From: Crotalaria pallida
Lineage: Eukaryota; Streptophyta; Magnoliopsida; Fabales; Fabaceae
NCBI GenBank assembly: GCA_037953625.1
Contig: CM075649.1
Location: 120,463,290-120,527,289 of the forward strand
Reading direction: 5' to 3'
Length of the DNA: 64,000 nt
This document shows positions 24,221 to 35,922 of the stretch, piece by piece (the stretch's first letter is position 1; each line of letters starts with the position of its first letter). The notes beneath the pieces were generated by a model. That model ran no database searches. It saw only the letters and a list, made by a program, of their open reading frames with translations, and was not told the DNA's origin. The position numbers and the translations under genes are program-made.

Positions 24221-24392
24221 AGCCCATAAGAGGGAGAAAATAAAAGGGTCTAAGAATATAAAGAGAGAGAAAGAGAGATAAGAGAGAGCTGAAGAAGGAA
24301 GGAAAAGATGGTCACGTATGGAACAAGGGATGAGAGGAAATTTGTGCGAAGGTAACTGTGACAAGGTTAGGGAGAGTAAGGCATGGTTTGGA

Positions 24393-24398
24393 TTGACC
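24393..24398 (+). promoter_or_regulatory. W-box upstream of the WRKY gene
   Basis: TTGACC lies 173 bases upstream of the chosen start codon, on the strand opposite the gene. WRKY33-type genes are commonly self-regulated through W-boxes. Confidence 0.4.
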
Positions 24399-24424
24399 AT
24401 GGAATAAATGTCATCTTACTTATA

Positions 24425-25468
24425 TTTATATATAATATTAGATTCAGACGTTAAATCTAAATGTTAATGTAACATTACTCATATATTAATTATCAATTGC
24501 TATTTTTTTTTAAAATTAATTTCTACTTTCACTTTTTAAAGATATTCTATTTTAAAATTATATATAATAACAATAAATAATTATATAATATGAGAATATG
24601 AGATACTAAGATTATAATATATTTATATAATTATTTATTAATAAAAAATTGAAAATGAAAAAGAATTATGATTAATAAATCTAGAATTAATAATATTAAT
24701 TATATACTAATTTTTGTAAAAAATAATATAGTAAAATAATATATATATATATATATATATAATTAATTAAAAAATAATACAGATAGAATATTTAATATTT
24801 TTAATCAAAGCTCGTGGGTTTGACTGGATGGCGGCTGACACACACACTGAAATATCTTTCTTTTCTTGATTGTATTTTTTTTCTTTTTCTTTTAGAGACT
24901 TCTATTGATTGTTTAGTTTTTTTTAGTTAAACATTAGTCTTTCATTTTTAATTGTTTAGTATTATTTGCTATTTTAGAAAACTAAAATTGTATTAATTAT
25001 TTTTTTATTTCAACTTCATCTTTGCTTTTAGGTGAATGCTAACAAATGTCATTAAGGCACAAAGGCATTTGATAAGCAACTAAATGAATATAAAAAATAT
25101 TGAAAAAGGTATTTTTGAGATTATCGAAAAAGAATAAATACTAACTATGATTGTTTTTTTTATTAAAATAACTTTAATAAGTGTCGTAAAAGCACTTATT
25201 AACAAAACCTTTACTTTTATTATTTCTCAAACATATGAAATAAATAATCATTTACGTGATGAGAAATATAATATTTCTTTTGAAAATTAAATTATATAAT
25301 GATTTTTTAACTTTATGCAAAACCTTAAACATAGTTAAAATGAAATGAGAAGAGTATGTTTCACCAATACAACTATAGTAATGATATCAGGTACGGATAC
25401 AAACTACCACAATTTTTGAAAAATTTGAGTATGGGTACAACAACAAAAATTTATAATTAATAATTAAA
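24425..25468. other. AT-rich upstream region of the WRKY gene
   Basis: Very AT-rich, with a (TA)n run at about 24738-24761 and poly-T stretches. No coding potential or recognised element apart from the W-box at 24819. Confidence 0.5.
24819..24824 (+). promoter_or_regulatory. Second W-box upstream of the WRKY gene
   Basis: TTGACT about 600 bases upstream of the start codon. A six-base match has limited weight alone; it is listed because W-box pairs are expected in promoters of this class. Confidence 0.3.
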
Positions 25469-25680
25469 AGCTAAACTATTCATTTGGTTCTTTATCTTAT
25501 TTTTCATTATCAAATTGATCTCTTACGTTTTTTTGGTATCATATTGGTCCACCACGTTTCTTTATACTATCAATTTGGTCCCTAAATCATTGTTCATCCT
25601 ATGTGAACCAATATAATACGCACACGTGTCATTTCTTTTTTCAACAATGGAAAGTGTTGATTGAGAATTAGACATGTAAG
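25469..25680. mobile_element. Half of a Mutator-like MITE
   Basis: AGCTAAACTATTCATTTGGTTC followed by repeated ATCAAATTGATC / ATATTGGTCC / CAATTTGGTCCC motifs is the left end of the family whose right end is at 32428. The matching right end is missing; copia sequence starts within a few bases. Confidence 0.5.
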
Positions 25681-25689
25681 AAAAGTAAA

Positions 25690-28020
25690 CGTTTCAAAAC
25701 TGATAATAGTTTGGAGTTTTGTGGAGGAGAGTTTTATGAGTTTTGCGAGAACGCAGGCATAATGAGACATTGCACTGTGCGGAAGACTCCACAGCAGAAT
25801 GGAGTTACATAATGCATGAACAGAACTACTTTAAACAGAGCTCGAAGCATGCTCTCTAATGCTGGTTTGAGAAAAGAGTTTTGGGCTGAAGCTGTTAACT
25901 TGGCTTGTTATTTGGTGAATCGATCTTCGTCTACCACACTTGAATTAAAGACTCCTATAGAAGTATGGTCTGACACTCCGGCTAATTATTCTGATATAAT
26001 AATTTTTGGGTGTCCCGCATATGCTCATATTAATGATGGGAAGCTTGAGCGAGGGCAGAAAAATGCATATTTCTCGGTTATGCTTCCGGAGTTAACGGTT
26101 TCAGATTATGTTGTACTAAAACTAAACCACCTAAATTTATAATCAGCAAGGATGATAAGTTTAATGAATCATTCATGCTTCACTCGACGAAGGAGGTTGG
26201 CAATGCAAAGAAAGAATATCATGTCAACAAGCAGGTGGAGCTTAATATTGAACAACCAAAGGAAGTTAAAGGTGACGTCTCTAATCAACCTATTCAAGAA
26301 GAAGATCCAGAAGTTGTCGAAAAGTAAGAGGAGATTCTACTACAGAATTATAATATCGCAAGAGACAAAGAAAGGAGATAAAACCACCTAAGAGATATGG
26401 TCATGCAAATATAGTCTCATTTGCGTTATCGGTTGTAGAGGACATTGAAGCTCGAGAACCTGTAACATACAACGAGGCTATCTCTGGTGATGAGTCTACA
26501 GAGTGAATTGTTGCTATGGGTGAGGAAATAGAGTCTATTCACAAGAACTAAACTCCGGAGCTAGTGAAACTTCCGAAAAGACAGAAGATTGTTGGTTGCA
26601 AATTGGTATTTAAGAAAAAAGAAGGGTCACCTTGAGCAGAAGCAACTAGATACAAGACACGTTTAGTTGCAAAAGGTTTCAGCCAAAGGGAAGGAACTGA
26701 CTACAATGAAATTTTCTCCCCTGTTGTGAAACATAGTTCTATTCGGGTGTTATTAGTCATGGTTACTTTATTTGATTTGGAGCTTGAGCAACTTGATGTA
26801 AAAACAACTTTACTCCATAGCGAGCTTGAATAAGAAATTTACATGCAGCAGCCACAAGGTTTTGTAGTTGAAGGCAAGGAAGATCATGTTTGTCTCTTGA
26901 AAAGATAATTATATGGATTAAAACAATCTCCTCACCAATGGTACAAAAGATTTGATACTTTTATGTTGAGTCATGGTTATTCCAAAAGTGACGATGGCGT
27001 TTATGTATACCATAGAAAGCTCTATGATTGTTTGTTTATTTATTTGTTGTTATATGTCGATGACATGTTCATCGTTGCTAAGAGTATGTTTGAGGTCAAG
27101 AAGTTGAAGGCTCAACTTAATGGTAAATTTGAAATGAAAGATTTGGGTGCGGCTAAGAAGATTTTGGGCATGAAAATCTCTAAAGATATACGTTTTGGAA
27201 AATTATACTTGTCTTAGAAGAAATATATCAAGAAAGTTTTGGAGCACTTTGGAATGCAGAATGTTAAGCCAATTAGCACTCCATTGGCAACCCATTTCAA
27301 ATTGTCAATTGCGATGTCACCATAGTCTTGAAGAGGAGGAACAAATGTTGTGTGTTCCTTATGTTAGTGCAGTTGGAAGCATCATGTTTGCTATGGTTTG
27401 CACTCGTTCAGATATATCACATGTTATCAGTGTTGTTAGCAGGTACATGGGAAATTATGGCACGAAGCATTGACTAGCTGTGAAATTGATACTTAGATAT
27501 CTTCGAGGTATTGCAGATATTGACTTAGTTTATGATAAGAGTCATAATACTAGCAGTAGTGTTATTGGTTATGGACTCTGATTATGCTGGAAATATGGAC
27601 AAAAGGAGATCTCGTCAGATTATGTCTTTGGGTAGTGCAATTAGTTTAAAAGCAACTTTATAATCCACCATTGCATTATCTACTACAGAAGCCGAATATA
27701 TGGCTGTGGCATAAGCCGTGAAAGAAGCCATTTGACTTAGAGGTTTGATCGGCAATTTGGGTTTGGAACAAGATATCATAGTAATATACTATGATAACCA
27801 AAGTGTCATACATTTGGCCAAAAAATCAAATGTATCACGAAAGAACCAAACATATTGATGTTGGATATTATTTCATATGGGAGATCATTTCTCAAGGAAA
27901 CGTTGAGGTGGAAGAGATTGATACTTCTCATATTCTAGCCAACATGATAACTAAGCCAATTATAGTATCTAAGTTCAAACTTTTCTTGGAGTTAACTGGT
28001 GTTGGAATAAGAACATTTTA
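25690..28020 (+). pseudogene. Decayed Ty1/copia polyprotein (IN-RT-RH)
   Basis: Domain order integrase then reverse transcriptase then RNase H identifies Ty1/copia. Visible: the integrase TDN motif at about 25699, HCTVRKTPQQNGV (about 25770), after which a TAA replaces the codon of the expected catalytic Glu; RVT_2-type sequence LVAKGFSQREGTDYNEIFSPVVK (about 26665-26733); YVDD at 27053-27064; and an RNase H region ending ELTGVGIRTF at 28020. At least ten stops and several shifts break it, and gag, protease and the start of integrase are missing, so it is 5'-truncated. No 5' LTR found. Confidence 0.85.
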
Positions 28021-28036
28021 AGCCAAGATAGAGATT

Positions 28037-28240
28037 TGCTATTCTTTGACATAAAATGGATGGGAAGGAAAGAATTTCTCTCCATGTTTTTTCTCCTGAC
28101 CCCCTTGCTTACGTTGGAGAGGAGAAAACTTATCTCCCCATTTTCCCTTTTTCTTTTCTTGTAAATACCATAGCCTTTTCATTTGTAGAATAACAACAAC
28201 ATTAACAACTTCGGAACGAGTTATAATAATTTGCATAGCA
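28037..28240 (+). mobile_element. Putative 3' LTR of the copia element
   Basis: Starts TGCTAT and ends ATAGCA (perfect 6-bp inverted ends), 16 bases after the polyprotein stop and behind GATAGAGATT, the place of a copia polypurine tract. 204 bp is short for an LTR and no partner LTR exists to confirm it. Confidence 0.45.
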
Positions 28241-28603
28241 TAACTCTATATTATTTAGAGTTTAGCATATACACCGGTAAAAAAATAGTGATATTTTGGG
28301 CCTATTTGGAATTTAGGTTGTTGCATTGTCAAATATCAATATCGTTCTATATAGTCATATTTGTATATGGACATAAGTTATAAGCCAAATCACATTTGCT
28401 CACTATTGCACTTTATTTCCACTAATTATATAACACAAATATTAGACAAGGAAAGCAGAGAGATTATCAAATCAAATCCTGTACACAAATGCATGGATCA
28501 CCTAATTTGCATGTTGGTGCCTTGGTGGGTAGCATGTCCTATAACAAAAGGAGAAAAGGCAACAATGAAACTTATCAGCTATCCTAATAATCGAATTTTT
28601 TAA
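28241..28603. other. Intergenic, nothing recognised
   Basis: AT-rich sequence without protein-like frames or repeat ends. Confidence 0.4.
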
Positions 28604-28905
28604 AACTCCAAATTCTGATATATCTTCCTTGTCTTCCATATAGCATCAATAAGAACTTTACTATCTGATTCCACAATTACTTGTTGCTAGCCACGAATTT
28701 TAGCTAGCTTTAAGTCTTCATGTACAGTGATTGCTTCTTGGTGCAAAGGAGAAAATAAAACGTTACTTTTAATAGCTTCACAAACCATAACTGTACTTGC
28801 ATAATTCATAACAATAATTCCCAACTCACCACAATGCAACGCCTCTTAAAAAGAGGCATCAGTGTTAATTTTTATAAAATCTTGTGGGGAAGGATGCCAC
28901 GCTAT
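28604..28905 (-). pseudogene. LINE RNase H-like domain fragment
   Basis: The minus-strand frame from 28905 to 28604 reads as a plant LINE-type RNase H (RVT_3): KINTDAS (first catalytic Asp), GELGIIV, HQEAITV (Glu) and VIVESDSKVLIDAIW (Asp). Two in-frame stops interrupt it, after NTDASF and after AKIRG. Sequence upstream to about 29010 may be more of the same linker. No reverse transcriptase nearby. Confidence 0.7.
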
Positions 28906-29039
28906 AGAGACCACAAGAGGGGTGATAAGATTAGGATGCACACACTTGAGCAAAAGGACATGCCCATGAAACTTGTAAAATTTCAACTTAGGCTGAATTA
29001 CAATAAGCACAAAATGGTTGAACAAGAACCTTCTTTTTG

Positions 29040-31067
29040 ATTAAATTGTTATTTATTAGAAAAATATTTTGGAGAGCTCTACACCAAAAAAATCCTCACC
29101 TTCTCTGGAATTTTTAATCTCCAAAGAGTTTTCCAAACCTCCTTTAAGCCACCCGAACTATTGCCATGCACAGGGAGGACATGTTGAGACCACCACTCCA
29201 ACTCTAATTTTTTTTATAATAAAAAAATTAATTAATGTAGCCAATCATTTTTTTTTACGGAATAGGGAAGGAAAATTAAATCCACCAAATGGTGGTGCCC
29301 AGGATCATACTCAGGACTTCCAACTCCCAAACCTTAAAATTTGATACATGACCATGTGCATAAAATCTCACAAATTTTCAAATTCAAAATAGAGTAAAAA
29401 ATAAAACTCACTTCCAAATCTTTCTTCAAGCCTTCTATTTAACTACCACCACTGGCCACACCCCTTGAGCATGGGTCTTTGAAACCGCCAACCTCCTTCA
29501 AAAAACAAACAAAAACATCAACCATTAGTCTAACTAAACCACTTTTTCCATAATAACTATACGACACTTTGAACAACTAAACTCCCCCCGTGCAACCATA
29601 AAGGGAAATTTTAGCTTTAAAAAAAAGTTATCACTTTGAACAAATTTAAACATATAAGACCAAAAAATGGTTTGAGCATTTTCTCAAACACATAATAGGC
29701 AAGTTAAAGAGATAACAATAATATGAAGAACATTGATCATTGATCATCTTCCTTGGCTTAGAACAGCATTGCCTTTCTTGCAAAAATGAAACAAAAAACA
29801 CACATACAAACATAAACATAGACAATCATCTGAATTAGCATATGTACTACTTGGCCTACAAGTACAATTATTCAGCTGTTAATAGCTCAAAATAAGGCCA
29901 ACAGGGCCAAATAAGAAATATGCAAGAGTCTAGATGAATAAAAATTTAAATAATAATCCAATTGTTAATTTTTTTTTTTTTAAATTTGAATTAGCATTAT
30001 TTTATATCTGAGAGAATTATCTAAATTCTACACACAAAACTAATAAGCATAATTTAGTATATGGTGAGTTAAGACCATGCAAATGCAGGTTCTTTCCTAC
30101 ATAATTGATGTTCAACATAATGTTGAAAAGACCATACCTTTTAAGTAAAATGGTCCACAGAGTTCTGGTGCTCTACACCACCTTGTAGCAACATAGTCCT
30201 ATACTTGTGCAATAAGCAAGAAAACATCAGATTCCTAAAAAAAAAAAAGAAAAAAAAAAGAAATTATCACCAGCAGCACACCAATAGCAGCATCAGCATA
30301 TAGCAGCACAGTAGTACCAGAATCAGCAAACAGCAGTAGCAACAGTCAATAGCATAGCAACAGTGGTAGCAGCACAACAACAACAACAGCCAACAGTAAT
30401 GATGCCAGCACAATAAACTGAATGAGAAACAAACTAAAACATAAGTTATTTGTACATAAAATTCAATAATACCAACATCAAGCAAAATGACTAATGTCAT
30501 TACCTAAATTCCAGACTTGAAATTTGATGTTGTTATATTACATTGTCTCAACATTAACCCGATTACTGCATCAAATTGAAAATCAAATCAAGAGAGGATT
30601 AAAAAATAAACACAACACATGAAGATCAAAACATCAAACCTAAAGACATTGCAAAACAAAGTCCAAGGAGATCAAAATACTTCTTAGCAACATCAGAGCC
30701 AACACAACAATTAATTATAGGAAGCAAAAATTCAAGATATATTGAAGAGAAGTGTTAAAAACCCCCTTGGTTTGTATGACAAAGAATGCCTTGAGTTCAA
30801 CCTGCACACAACTAATACCAAAAATTAGTTATTAAAACCCATACTTTAAAATGAAATAATAAGAGCAAGAGTAAAATATGGTTTTTTTAAGGGTTGTTCA
30901 ACCAAATTTCCGAATAGAGCATTATACAATGAAGAAAAATGAAGACACAAGGGACTGAAATATGTCTTAAGATAATGAAAAACTTATGAAATTCTAGCTA
31001 ATTTCAGCATAATAATGATGACTTAAATAAACCATGATCTAAAGTTGATCCTGAAGACTCCATTCAC
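29040..31067. other. Intergenic; CAG/CAA-rich patch, poly-A tracts
   Basis: No gene found. A patch at about 30268-30410 is rich in AGCAGC, CAACA and related triplets; poly-A runs precede it at 30237-30262. A minus-strand exon-like piece after GTGTGCAG (about 30805) has no recognised similarity. Confidence 0.4.
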
Positions 31068-31582
31068 CTTTAGCCAAAGGACAAATAAAATTTTCCATAA
31101 GCTTTGCAAGCATAGTTCGAATGCCAAAGTCATCAAGTATAACACCATGTTGATTCAGTGTATTGGGACACACAACCCAAAGCTTTCTGGTTTTTTCAGT
31201 GTTATCATTAATTCAAAAAAGTTATTATCAACACTAATTTATACAAGAAACACCCTTAAATAAATTATCAACAAAAATTCCAAAAATCAAAACTTGGGAG
31301 CAACCAGGCACTCTCAAATAATAAAAATCAACATTCACAAGTATCTCAAACTTAAGAGAAACCAAGCACACCCAAATCAAAAATACTCAACCCACAAATA
31401 TCAAACACTAAAAACCAGTAAAATAAGAACAACATCTAAACAAGGTATCGAAAAACAAAAACGTTTTCTTACCATGAAGAGTGACACCAATGAAGCTTCT
31501 CTCGTATGATCTTGGCCTTGTAGGTTTGAATCCGTTTTTCTTGTTCCCTCATCTCGAGCTTGGTCACTGGGTACTTGAATGG
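31068..31582 (-). pseudogene. Possible 2OG/Fe(II) oxygenase gene fragment
   Basis: Two exon-like pieces on the minus strand. The first (31582-31473) lies between TTGTAG and GTAAGA and reads PFKYPVTKLEMREQEKR... The second (31186-31068) lies between CCAG and GTGAAT and reads KLWVVCPNTLNQHGV then ILDDFGIRTMLAKLMENFICPLAK. The second resembles, from memory, plant PKHD-type 2-oxoglutarate/iron oxygenases (At1g22950 group). Joining the pieces at these sites creates a stop, and the metal-binding core exons are absent, so this would be a remnant. The identification is tentative. Confidence 0.3.
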
Positions 31583-31657
31583 CTACAAGATAAAGAGTGA
31601 ATAAATCAAATACAAGTTCAGACTTCAAATTTAACCCTAAAAATACCGCCAAAAAAG

Positions 31658-31885
31658 AGAGAGAGAGAGAGAGAGAGAAGGGAATACCAAATCCAAAGAG
31701 AGAAATTGAAAGTATTTCAAGATCTAAGGAAGAGAGAGACGATGAAGAGAACTAAGAAGTAGAGAGAAGAGTCGATTTTTGGTGTTTAAATGAGAAGGAA
31801 AGAGAGATAAAGAGAGAGAGGGGGATGAGAATGAAGAATGAAGAATGAGAAAGAGACAGAGAAAAGAGAAAAAGAAAGAGAGATG
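31658..31885. repeat. (GA)n-rich microsatellite region
   Basis: GAGAGA runs, longest at about 31659-31678, with AGAGAGA interspersed to 31885. It lies upstream of the possible gene fragment and may be an old 5' leader. Confidence 0.7.
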
Positions 31886-31902
31886 AGAGAAAGAAGGTTA
31901 TC

Positions 31903-32428
31903 CCTTACCTTATTTTTTTTATTTCAATTTGGTCCCTTACCTTTATTTGGTATCAAATTGGTCCCTTACTTTTCAAATCGTTAACACCATTAATCTCAAC
32001 CGTTAGTTGCTATTAATGTTATCAAGTTTATCCTATATGACCATTAATTATACACGTGGTTGGGAATACGTGTCATTCTCTGTGTCCACATAATTTGTGA
32101 CCCAAAACGTTGTCGTTTTGGAGTCTACGTTTCACCTTTTTCTCAAGGGATGGAGGGAGAGTGTTTCAGATACTCATTCACATCCTTTTGGAGCGAAACG
32201 TTTGCTTTGCTAGGGCACAAACTGAAGAAACAAAAACGTGAGTTGGAGTTTAGCTATTCACTAGTATCAAGTAGAAGGAAGACGATTTCAAATCAACAAA
32301 AAATACTAGCGGTTAGGACTAACGGTATTAACTATTTGAAATGTAAGGGACCAAATTGACACCAAATAAAGGTAAGGGACCAAATTGAAATAAAAAATAA
32401 GGTAAGGGACCAAATGAGTAATTTAGCC
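31903..32428. mobile_element. Mutator-like MITE, left end truncated
   Basis: Long inverted repeats: CCCTTACCTTATT, ATTTCAATTTGGTCCC and TATCAAATTGGTCCC on the left reappear reversed at 32340-32425. The right end is TGAGTAATTTAGCC; the left copy lacks that terminal part. The centre (about 32000-32320) has no transposase. Confidence 0.65.
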
Positions 32429-33123
32429 TTTGAAAGAAGGGGCAAAAATTGGGACCACCTGTGCCTTGTGTGGTGTAAGAGCATCCACACCGGTGCCTTT
32501 CCCTTTTTCTCTAAAATTTTAGAGACTGTCTCTAATAATTTTTACTGGTGTGGAGAGACCCCCCTTTGTCTCTATTTTGAAACAAGGAAAAAGTGAAGGT
32601 GGAGCATAGAGAAGTCAGAATAAAAGAATAAAATATGCAAAAATGGAGGGAGAAAGCAACAACCAAAGTTCATCACCAACAATCAAAGTTCATCACCAGC
32701 AGCATCAACAACCAATATATACATAAACTCATCATCATCATCATAAAAAAAATACACGAAATTACAGAAATAAAAATAAAAGAAAATAAAGAAATTTTAC
32801 AGCAACAGATTACATTATTTAAAAAAAATTATAGCAAAAGCATAAAAAAATATAGAAATTTTACAAAAAAATTGAGAAGAGAGAGAACCCATTCACATTC
32901 AATTTTTTCCTTGATCAACGATTTGCATGCAACCGAATCGAAGAGAGTGTATGTGTATATGAGAGTGAGAGAGATAGCACCGTGTGTGTGTTAAGTGTAT
33001 GTGAGTTGAGTGCATGAGGTAGTGTGTAGAAATTATGTGAGATAGTGTATGTGAAGTTGAAACTATGTGAGATAGTGTGTAGAAACTATGTGAGGTAGTA
33101 TTGAGTGAGCAAAAAAAATTATA

Positions 33124-33143
33124 ACCGTTGCATATGCAACGGT
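33124..33143. repeat. 20-bp perfect palindrome in Harbinger subterminal region
   Basis: ACCGTTGCATATGCAACGGT is self-complementary over 20 bases. It shares CCGTT with the tandem array at 34690-34866 and with the copy near 36187 (GTAGCCGTTATAA), so CCGTT may be a motif recognised by the transposase or ORF1 protein. Confidence 0.7.
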
Positions 33144-33326
33144 AATAAAATCTATCCGTTAGAATTTTGGGTTATATATAAGTTGAACTTACAAATGTAA
33201 ATCACACAACAATCTTACTTCAATAGATTATTTCTCTTTCTTCTCAATTCACTCTATAATTTTATTTTTTTTTTGTTTCATTGAGTTCTTTTATTTTTCT
33301 TGTCCTCATTTCATTTTAGTATTTTA

Positions 33327-34538
33327 ATGGATCCTGCACAAATTGAATTAGATGCTCTTAGGAGATTGGTAGGTAGCATTTCTAATTCTAATCCTCCAAA
33401 TATTCAAAATCCTCATCCTACACCAAACACTCAAAATTTTTATGCACCTTTTTATCCAAATCCTCAAAGTGCTCCACTCAACTCATATAATCCATTTTAC
33501 CCAAATACCCAAATGAACCCACCAACTTCTACTCACCAAATCTTCCCATACCATTATCCAATGGGGCCTCCACCATCACACACCAACCCTGTCATAAACA
33601 CTCATCATGTGCAATCATGTGATAAAGATCCGACAACACCAATGGGGTCGATCAATGACTCTGAAGACCCACCATTCTGCACTCAAGATGGTCCGGAAGC
33701 TATTGATCTCGATGAAGGAGAAGAAGATTCCACAGCAAAAGCAAAGAAGAATCGAAAAAGATTTTCAACTGAGGAAGATAAACTGTTGGTGGAATCATAT
33801 TTCAATGTTTCTGAGGATTCTATTGTTGGGGTGGATCAAAAATCTAGAAGTTTTTGGGCAAGGATAGCTAGTCAATACAATAAGTTTCTCAACAACAAGA
33901 CAAACGCTAAAACTGCGAATCAAATAAGAGCTCGATTTCACAGACTTCAAGCAATGACTTCCATGTTTGTTGGGTGTTACAAACATGCCGTGGAGTCAAA
34001 GACTAGTGGGAGCAACAACGAAGATATAATGGAGAAAGCTATGGCAATTTATCGTCAAGATCAAAAAGAGAAGTTCACTATGGAGCACGTTTGGCGATTA
34101 GTAAAAGATAAACCAAGATGGTTTAATACAGCTGAAGTTGGAGGGTCATCAAAAAGAACAAAGACCTCTGCATCCGGGGCATACACTTCATCATCTAATC
34201 CGCCAACACCTAGTAGTGAAGACAACCCACAAACCCTCTTCATGGAACGACCAATTGGACAAAAAGCAGCAAAAAGGAATGGAAAATCAACAAAAGGTGC
34301 AACATCTTCTACCAAAGTGGATGCTTTTATTGAGTTCAAAGTTGAATATTTGGAACTAGAGAAGAAAAAGCTGGCATTCGAGGAAGAAAAGGAGAAGAAT
34401 AGGAGGGCTTTGGAGGAAGAACAGTTGATGATCAATGAGTATGAGATACTTTTCAGAGATACTTCAAGGATGACCGAGATACAAAAGCGGACTCACGAAA
34501 AGGTTTGCGACGTTATCAGGAAAAAATTTGGTATTTGA
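33327..34538 (+). CDS. Harbinger ORF1, Myb/SANT-like DNA-binding protein
   Basis: 403 residues from the ATG at 33327. The N-terminal 110 residues are low-complexity (Pro/Asn/Tyr-rich). An acidic patch (DLDEGEEDS) precedes the Myb/trihelix-like domain starting RKRFSTEEDKLLVESY, with SRSFWARIASQYN and QIRARFHRLQAM helices. The C terminus has a Lys/Glu-rich coiled coil (LELEKKKLAFEEEKEK). This is the accessory protein of PIF/Harbinger elements, which helps the transposase bind DNA and enter the nucleus. The frame is intact. Confidence 0.85.
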   Translation: MDPAQIELDALRRLVGSISNSNPPNIQNPHPTPNTQNFYAPFYPNPQSAPLNSYNPFYPNTQMNPPTSTHQIFPYHYPMGPPPSHTNPVINTHHVQSCDKDPTTPMGSINDSEDPPFCTQDGPEAIDLDEGEEDSTAKAKKNRKRFSTEEDKLLVESYFNVSEDSIVGVDQKSRSFWARIASQYNKFLNNKTNAKTANQIRARFHRLQAMTSMFVGCYKHAVESKTSGSNNEDIMEKAMAIYRQDQKEKFTMEHVWRLVKDKPRWFNTAEVGGSSKRTKTSASGAYTSSSNPPTPSSEDNPQTLFMERPIGQKAAKRNGKSTKGATSSTKVDAFIEFKVEYLELEKKKLAFEEEKEKNRRALEEEQLMINEYEILFRDTSRMTEIQKRTHEKVCDVIRKKFGI

Positions 34539-34689
34539 TATGAACTTTATTTTAGTGTAAGTGTATTTCATTATGTAACTTTTTAAAGCATTATGTATTT
34601 TCTTGTAGTTTTATTCCATTATAAGCATCTGTAACTTTTTAAATCATTATGTATTTTGTGTAACTTTTGTAAGCATTATGTATTATGTA

Positions 34690-34866
34690 AGTCGTTGAAA
34701 AACTAGTCGTTACATTACTAGCCATTACAAAAGTATTCGTTGAAAAACTAGCCGTTACATTACTAGCCGTTACATTACTAGCCGTTACATTACTAGCCGT
34801 TACAAAAGTAGCCGTTGAAAAACTAGCCGTTACATTACTAGCCGTTACAAAAGTAGCCGTTGCAAG
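34690..34866. repeat. Tandem GCCGTTACATTACTA repeats
   Basis: About ten units of roughly 15-17 bp based on CTAGCCGTTACATTA, alternating with AAAAGTAGCCGTTG and GAAAAACTAGCC versions, between ORF1 and the transposase. Diverged isolated copies lie near both element ends. Confidence 0.8.
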
Positions 34867-34965
34867 TTGCCTATAAGTATTACTAACATTCTGAATGTAT
34901 TCACAACACTGATATTTTCTCTCTTCTTCTATACAATAATTTGTATTCATCTCTTACTACCCGAA

Positions 34966-35922
34966 ATGGATCCCACAAATCCATCTAATTTGGAGAACAA
35001 CATTGTCTGGCGAGCTATTAACATGTTGTTTGATAGTAGTGACGAAGAAGATAACATTCCCACAAACCGTAGAAGGAGATGCCTCGACAGATTTACAAGG
35101 GCAGTGATCAATGTATTTGGGTGTACGTACTTAAGAAGGCCCAACACTGATGACATTGAGCGGCTGCTTCAAATCGGTAGCAATCGTGGCTTTCCAGACA
35201 TGTTAGGCAACATTGACTGCATGCATTGGGAATGGAAGAATTGTCAAGTTGCATGGAAGGGACAATTAAGTCGAGGCGATCATGGAAACCCAACAGTGAT
35301 GCTCGAAGCAGTTGCCTCAGCTGACTTATGGATATGGCACGCTTTTTTTGGAGTTGCGAGATCTAACAATGACATAAATGTGTTGAACAGATCCAATGTC
35401 TTCAATGATGTTCTTACTGGTCAATCACCTCAGGTAAATTTCACCGTCAATAAACTCCTTACAACATGGGCTATTATCTTGCAGATGGTATTTATCCTCA
35501 ATGGGTTGTATTTGTCAAAAGTATCTCTATGTCACAAGGAGTTAAGAGGGAATTTAAAAAAAAAACAAGAAAGCTTCAGGAAGGATATTGAACGAGCGTT
35601 TGGAGTACTGCAACAACGATCTGCAATCATACGTTGTCCGGCTCGACAGTGGCATTTGGAGCAATTATCTAATATAATATACGCATGCATCATTTTGCAT
35701 AACATGATTGTTGAAGATGAACGAGATACGTATACTGTTGGTAATTTTGACGCGTATGCTGCTGACGTGGACAATCTGGAACCTAACGATGCTCATCATG
35801 ATTTTCAAGAGTATCTTCGTTTGAGATCAAGTCTTCACGATAGGTTTGTTCATCAATGTCTTCAAGCCGATTTGATTGAACATGTTTGGAATCATTACGA
35901 TGGCATCGATGATGAATATTGA
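34966..35922 (+). pseudogene. PIF/Harbinger transposase (ORF2), defective
   Basis: Plant transposon protein (DDE) of the HARBI1 type: CLDRFTRAVINVFG, LRRPNTDDIERLL, MLGNIDCMHWEW (first catalytic Asp), WKGQLSRGDHGNPT, WIWHAFFGVA, SNNDINVL, and RKDIERAFGVLQ (catalytic Glu). Start taken at MDPTNPSN (34966). Two faults stand out. The helix-rich N-terminal half that usually precedes CLDRF is missing, leaving 318 residues. Between about 35440 and 35565 the open frame is shifted: the family's YYLADG stretch with the second catalytic Asp is in another frame, and a ten-A run restores the original frame downstream. The product would lack an active site. Confidence 0.85.

Noticed and set aside
23745..24281. 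Plus-strand frames over WRKY exon 1
   Set aside because: Shadows of the minus-strand coding exon; low-complexity composition comes from the GTT/GAA-rich complement.
24220..24400. Upstream in-frame ATG at 24400 as WRKY start
   Set aside because: The extra 60 residues are hydrophobic and unlike WRKY33-type N termini, and the ATG overlaps promoter-like sequence near a W-box.
30267..30500. Cys/Leu-rich 77-codon minus frame
   Set aside because: Produced by a CAG/CAA-like low-complexity patch; no domain or splice context.
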